64,000 bases of DNA from Lachnospiraceae bacterium. Its GTDB lineage: Bacteria; Bacillota; Clostridia; Lachnospirales; Lachnospiraceae. How positions within the stretch are numbered: position 1 is the first letter of the stretch; each line of letters opens with the position of its first letter. The notes beneath the pieces are model-generated. The model worked only from the letters and a program-made list of their open reading frames with translations, made no database searches and was not told where the DNA came from. The translations under genes were made by a program, and so were the position numbers. Location of the stretch: the NCBI GenBank assembly GCA_022483465.1, contig JAKVNF010000001.1, forward strand, positions 1,240,001 through 1,304,000. The letters run 5' to 3'. Shown here in pieces: positions 61,881 to 64,000 of the stretch.

Positions 61881-63536
61881 TTACTCGGTCTGTCCCGCCG
61901 TGGATGCCGGCTTGGAGAGATCGATGCTGCGGATTGCCTTGCGCAGCGGCAGCACGCTCTTGGCGTTGACCGAGAGCTCGTCCACGCCCATGCGCAGGAA
62001 CGTCTCCGTCAGGGAGAGATCCGCGCCGAGCTCGCCGCAGATGCCGACCCAGCAGCCGTGCCGGTGTCCCGCATCGATGGTCATCTTGATCTCCCGGAGC
62101 ACCGCCGGATGGTGGGTGTCGGAGAAGGGCTCGAGCTTTGCGTTCTGGCGATCGATCGCGCAGGTGTACTGCGTCAGGTCGTTTGTGCCGAGGGAGAAGA
62201 AGTCCACCTCCTCCGCCAACTCATCCGCGCAGAGGACGGCAGCCGGTGTCTCCACCATGATGCCGATCTGGATGTTGTCAGCCACCTTCTGTCCCTCGTT
62301 GGCAAGCTCCCGCTTGCACTCTGCGAGGATCTCCTTGGCCTCCCGGACCTCCCGCAGGGAGATGATCATCGGGAACATGATTGCCAGGTTCCCGTAGACC
62401 GACGCGCGAAGCAGGGCCCGGAGCTGTCTCTTGAAGAAGTCCTTCCGGGTCAGGCAAATGCGGATCGCGCGGAAGCCGAGCGCCGGGTTCGTCTCCTTGT
62501 CGAGGTTCATGTAGTCGATGGTCTTGTCGGCGCCGATGTCGCAGGTGCGGATGACGACGAGCTTGGGTGCCAGGGTCTCCAGGACGCGCTTGTAGGCCTG
62601 GAACTGCATCTCCTCGGACGGATCCTCCTTGCTGTTCAGATAGACAAACTCGGAGCGGAACAGGCCGACGCCCTCCGCATCATTGGCCTGCACGGAACCG
62701 ATGTCCGAGGGACCGCCGATGTTGGCGTAGACCTTGATGGTCTTTCCGTCGATGGTGGTGTTGGTCTTTCCCTTGAGTTCCTGGAGCAGGGCCTCCTTCT
62801 TCAGGTCCTCGTTGTGCTTTCTCGTCAGGGAATCAATCAGATCCTGGGTGGGATCGATGTAGACGCAGCTGTTGTAGCCGTCGAGGATCGCAAACTTGCC
62901 GTCCCAGTCGTCGGAGATGTCCTTGCACTGAATCAGCGTCGGCAGGTTCATGCTTCTGGCGAGGATCGCCGTGTGGCTGTTGGAGGAGCCCTCACGGGTG
63001 ATCATGCCAAGGAGCAGGGATTTGTCAAGTTTGACGGTCTCAGAGGGCGCCAGGTCCTCTGCCACGAGGATGCTCGGCTCCGTTCCCTGCAGGCTGTCGG
63101 TGTCCAGTCCCAGGAGCACCTCGATGACCGAGTTGCCCACGTCGATGACATCGGCACTTCTCGCCTGGAAGTAGGGGTCCTCCATCTCCTTGAACATCTG
63201 GGCCACGTTGTCAAAGCCCTGCCGGGCCGCATACTCTGCGGTGTGGTGCTGCTCCACCATAATGGTCTTGCAGGCATCGAGCAGATCATCATCGTCGAGC
63301 ATGTCCGCGTGGAACTGGAAGATGGCTGCGGACTCCTCGCCGGCAGCCGCCACCGCCCGGTCATACAGCACCTGCTGCTGTGCCTGCACCTTGAGCCTTG
63401 CCTGCTCAAAGCGGTTGAGCTCCGGGATCGGATCGTCGACGGTCTTCTCGTCGATGACGTACTCCGGATGCTTGAAGATACGGATCTTGCCCAGGGCAAT
63501 TCCGTGTAAAATGCTGATACCTGTCGCAACCTGCAT
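61881..63536 (-). CDS. ptsI: PTS enzyme I
   Basis: A 551-residue PEP-protein phosphotransferase. The phosphorylated His is in GSSNSHTAILAR; the PEP-binding barrel has ANIGGPSDIG, EGVGLFRSEFVYLN, and the C-terminal FFSLGTNDLTQY with Cys in WVGICGELG. It passes phosphate from PEP to HPr. It follows ptsH by 74 bp. Confidence 0.96.
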   Translation of the reverse strand: MQVATGISILHGIALGKIRIFKHPEYVIDEKTVDDPIPELNRFEQARLKVQAQQQVLYDRAVAAAGEESAAIFQFHADMLDDDDLLDACKTIMVEQHHTAEYAARQGFDNVAQMFKEMEDPYFQARSADVIDVGNSVIEVLLGLDTDSLQGTEPSILVAEDLAPSETVKLDKSLLLGMITREGSSNSHTAILARSMNLPTLIQCKDISDDWDGKFAILDGYNSCVYIDPTQDLIDSLTRKHNEDLKKEALLQELKGKTNTTIDGKTIKVYANIGGPSDIGSVQANDAEGVGLFRSEFVYLNSKEDPSEEMQFQAYKRVLETLAPKLVVIRTCDIGADKTIDYMNLDKETNPALGFRAIRICLTRKDFFKRQLRALLRASVYGNLAIMFPMIISLREVREAKEILAECKRELANEGQKVADNIQIGIMVETPAAVLCADELAEEVDFFSLGTNDLTQYTCAIDRQNAKLEPFSDTHHPAVLREIKMTIDAGHRHGCWVGICGELGADLSLTETFLRMGVDELSVNAKSVLPLRKAIRSIDLSKPASTAGQTE

Positions 63537-63610
63537 GCCAATACCCCCTTTTCAAGAAGCGCGCACCGGGAGTGCCTCTGTCTCCGGTGCGCGCCGCCTG
63601 ATGCTGTGTC

Positions 63611-63871
63611 TTACAGATTATCCTGCATGAACTTCTCGACGGAAGCTGCTGCAGCGTCCTCATCGTCGCCCTCGATGCTGACGGTGACGGTGTCGCCCTG
63701 CTTAATGCCCAGTCCCATCAGGGCCAGGAGCTTCTTTGCGTCTGCGGACTTGCCGTCTGCAGTGGTGATGGTCACCTTGCTCGCATGTGCCTTGACTTCC
63801 TTGACCAGAAGTCCTGCGGGACGTGCGTGGATGCCAACCGGATCGGTAATCGTGTACTTGAATTCCTTCAT
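63611..63871 (-). CDS. ptsH: PTS phosphocarrier HPr
   Basis: An 86-residue HPr with active His15 in VGIHARPAG. In Firmicutes a serine (Ser46 in B. subtilis) is phosphorylated by HPr kinase for carbon catabolite control. By alignment the position is Lys47 here (SADAKKLLALMGLG), so that switch is missing in this copy. It could be the general HPr of an organism with other carbon control, or a second homolog. Confidence 0.95.
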   Translation of the reverse strand: MKEFKYTITDPVGIHARPAGLLVKEVKAHASKVTITTADGKSADAKKLLALMGLGIKQGDTVTVSIEGDDEDAAAASVEKFMQDNL

Positions 63872-63903
63872 GATGTTTTCCTTTCTGTTATCCTGGAGAA
63901 GCG

Positions 63904-63920
63904 CCCCCGACTGTCGGGGG
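63904..63920 (-). promoter_or_regulatory. Hairpin in the ptsH leader
   Basis: A perfect CCCCCGAC-T-GTCGGGGG palindrome (8-bp arms) with further flanking pairs, about 30 bp before the ptsH start. No T-run follows, so it is more likely a stabiliser or protein site than a terminator. Confidence 0.5.
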
Positions 63921-63945
63921 CCTTCGTGAAATCTGTCTGATTCTC

Positions 63946-63974
63946 AGTTTACCCGCGCCACACTTTGTTTGCAA
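63946..63974 (-). promoter_or_regulatory. Promoter of ptsH-ptsI
   Basis: On the minus strand TTGCAA and TAAACT are 17 bp apart, about 75 bp before ptsH. Confidence 0.7.
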
Positions 63975-64000
63975 CCTGTACAGAAATTTCCTTCGTTTCG

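Overview
The window is a GC-rich bacterial chromosome segment that looks like a Gram-positive, fermentative, anaerobic Clostridia member, most likely a high-GC Lachnospiraceae-type organism; no species is claimed. Supporting features are the SUF operon of Firmicutes type (sufC-B-D-S-U under an IscR-like Rrf2 regulator), the holB-ricT-trmN6-rsmI order also known from Bacillus subtilis, a small SRP RNA gene directly after tadA, split transketolase subunits, ptsH-ptsI, an ATP-type PEP carboxykinase, a flavodiiron protein and a SEC-C-tagged methionine aminopeptidase.

Layout. 1-10.3 kb, all minus strand: glycosyltransferase (cut by the window edge), pseC, pseB, a DtxR-type regulator, glgB, a long AAA-like protein with an acidic linker, rsmA and tatD. 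10.3-22.2 kb is the accessory region: a 308-bp MITE, two identical tRNA-Lys(CTT) genes, an IS1595-family copy (11412-18231) split by a complete 5.6-kb Tn7-like transposon (11821-17437; tnsA, tnsB, tnsC, tniQ, no cargo), two poorly characterised host genes, and an intact IS1595-family copy (20994-22207). 22.2-29.6 kb: a protein resembling a radical-SAM enzyme without its cluster cysteines, a TetR regulator and the suf operon. 29.7-34.5 kb: tadA, a 2.9-kb IS66-family element (30354-33254) carrying the second copy of the MITE, the SRP RNA gene and a PflA-like radical SAM protein. 34.5-51.8 kb, all minus strand: a PucR/CdaR-type regulator, an MsmX/UgpC-type ATPase, then a long run of closely spaced or overlapping genes read from pyk through gmk-like, holB, ricT, trmN6, rsmI, phosphoesterase, Mrr-like nuclease, transketolase, rpe, map, metG, a secreted protein and a DUF624 protein. 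52-64 kb: fprA, pckA, the pgeF-GH3-rsmH cluster, murG with two following genes, and ptsH-ptsI.

Mobile elements. Every element end was placed by terminal inverted repeats plus target duplications: IS1595 copies TTCACAAA and TAAGAAAA (8 bp), MITE copies ATTCGAAA and ATCGTTTA (8 bp), IS66 CCAGCTGA (8 bp), Tn7-like element ACGAC (5 bp). The nesting gives a relative history: IS1595 first, then the Tn7-like element inside it; IS66 first, then the MITE inside it.

The most unusual material is the compact Tn7-like transposon sitting in an IS transposase gene, the IS1595-derived MITE family, and several host proteins that keep an enzyme fold while lacking its hallmark residues: a radical-SAM-like protein, a permuted GH3 protein, a DUF853/HerA-like protein and an AAA-like protein. 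A near-perfect Rex-type operator at the pckA start site links gluconeogenic or anaplerotic PEPCK to redox state. All assignments were made by reading the sequence; no database search was run.
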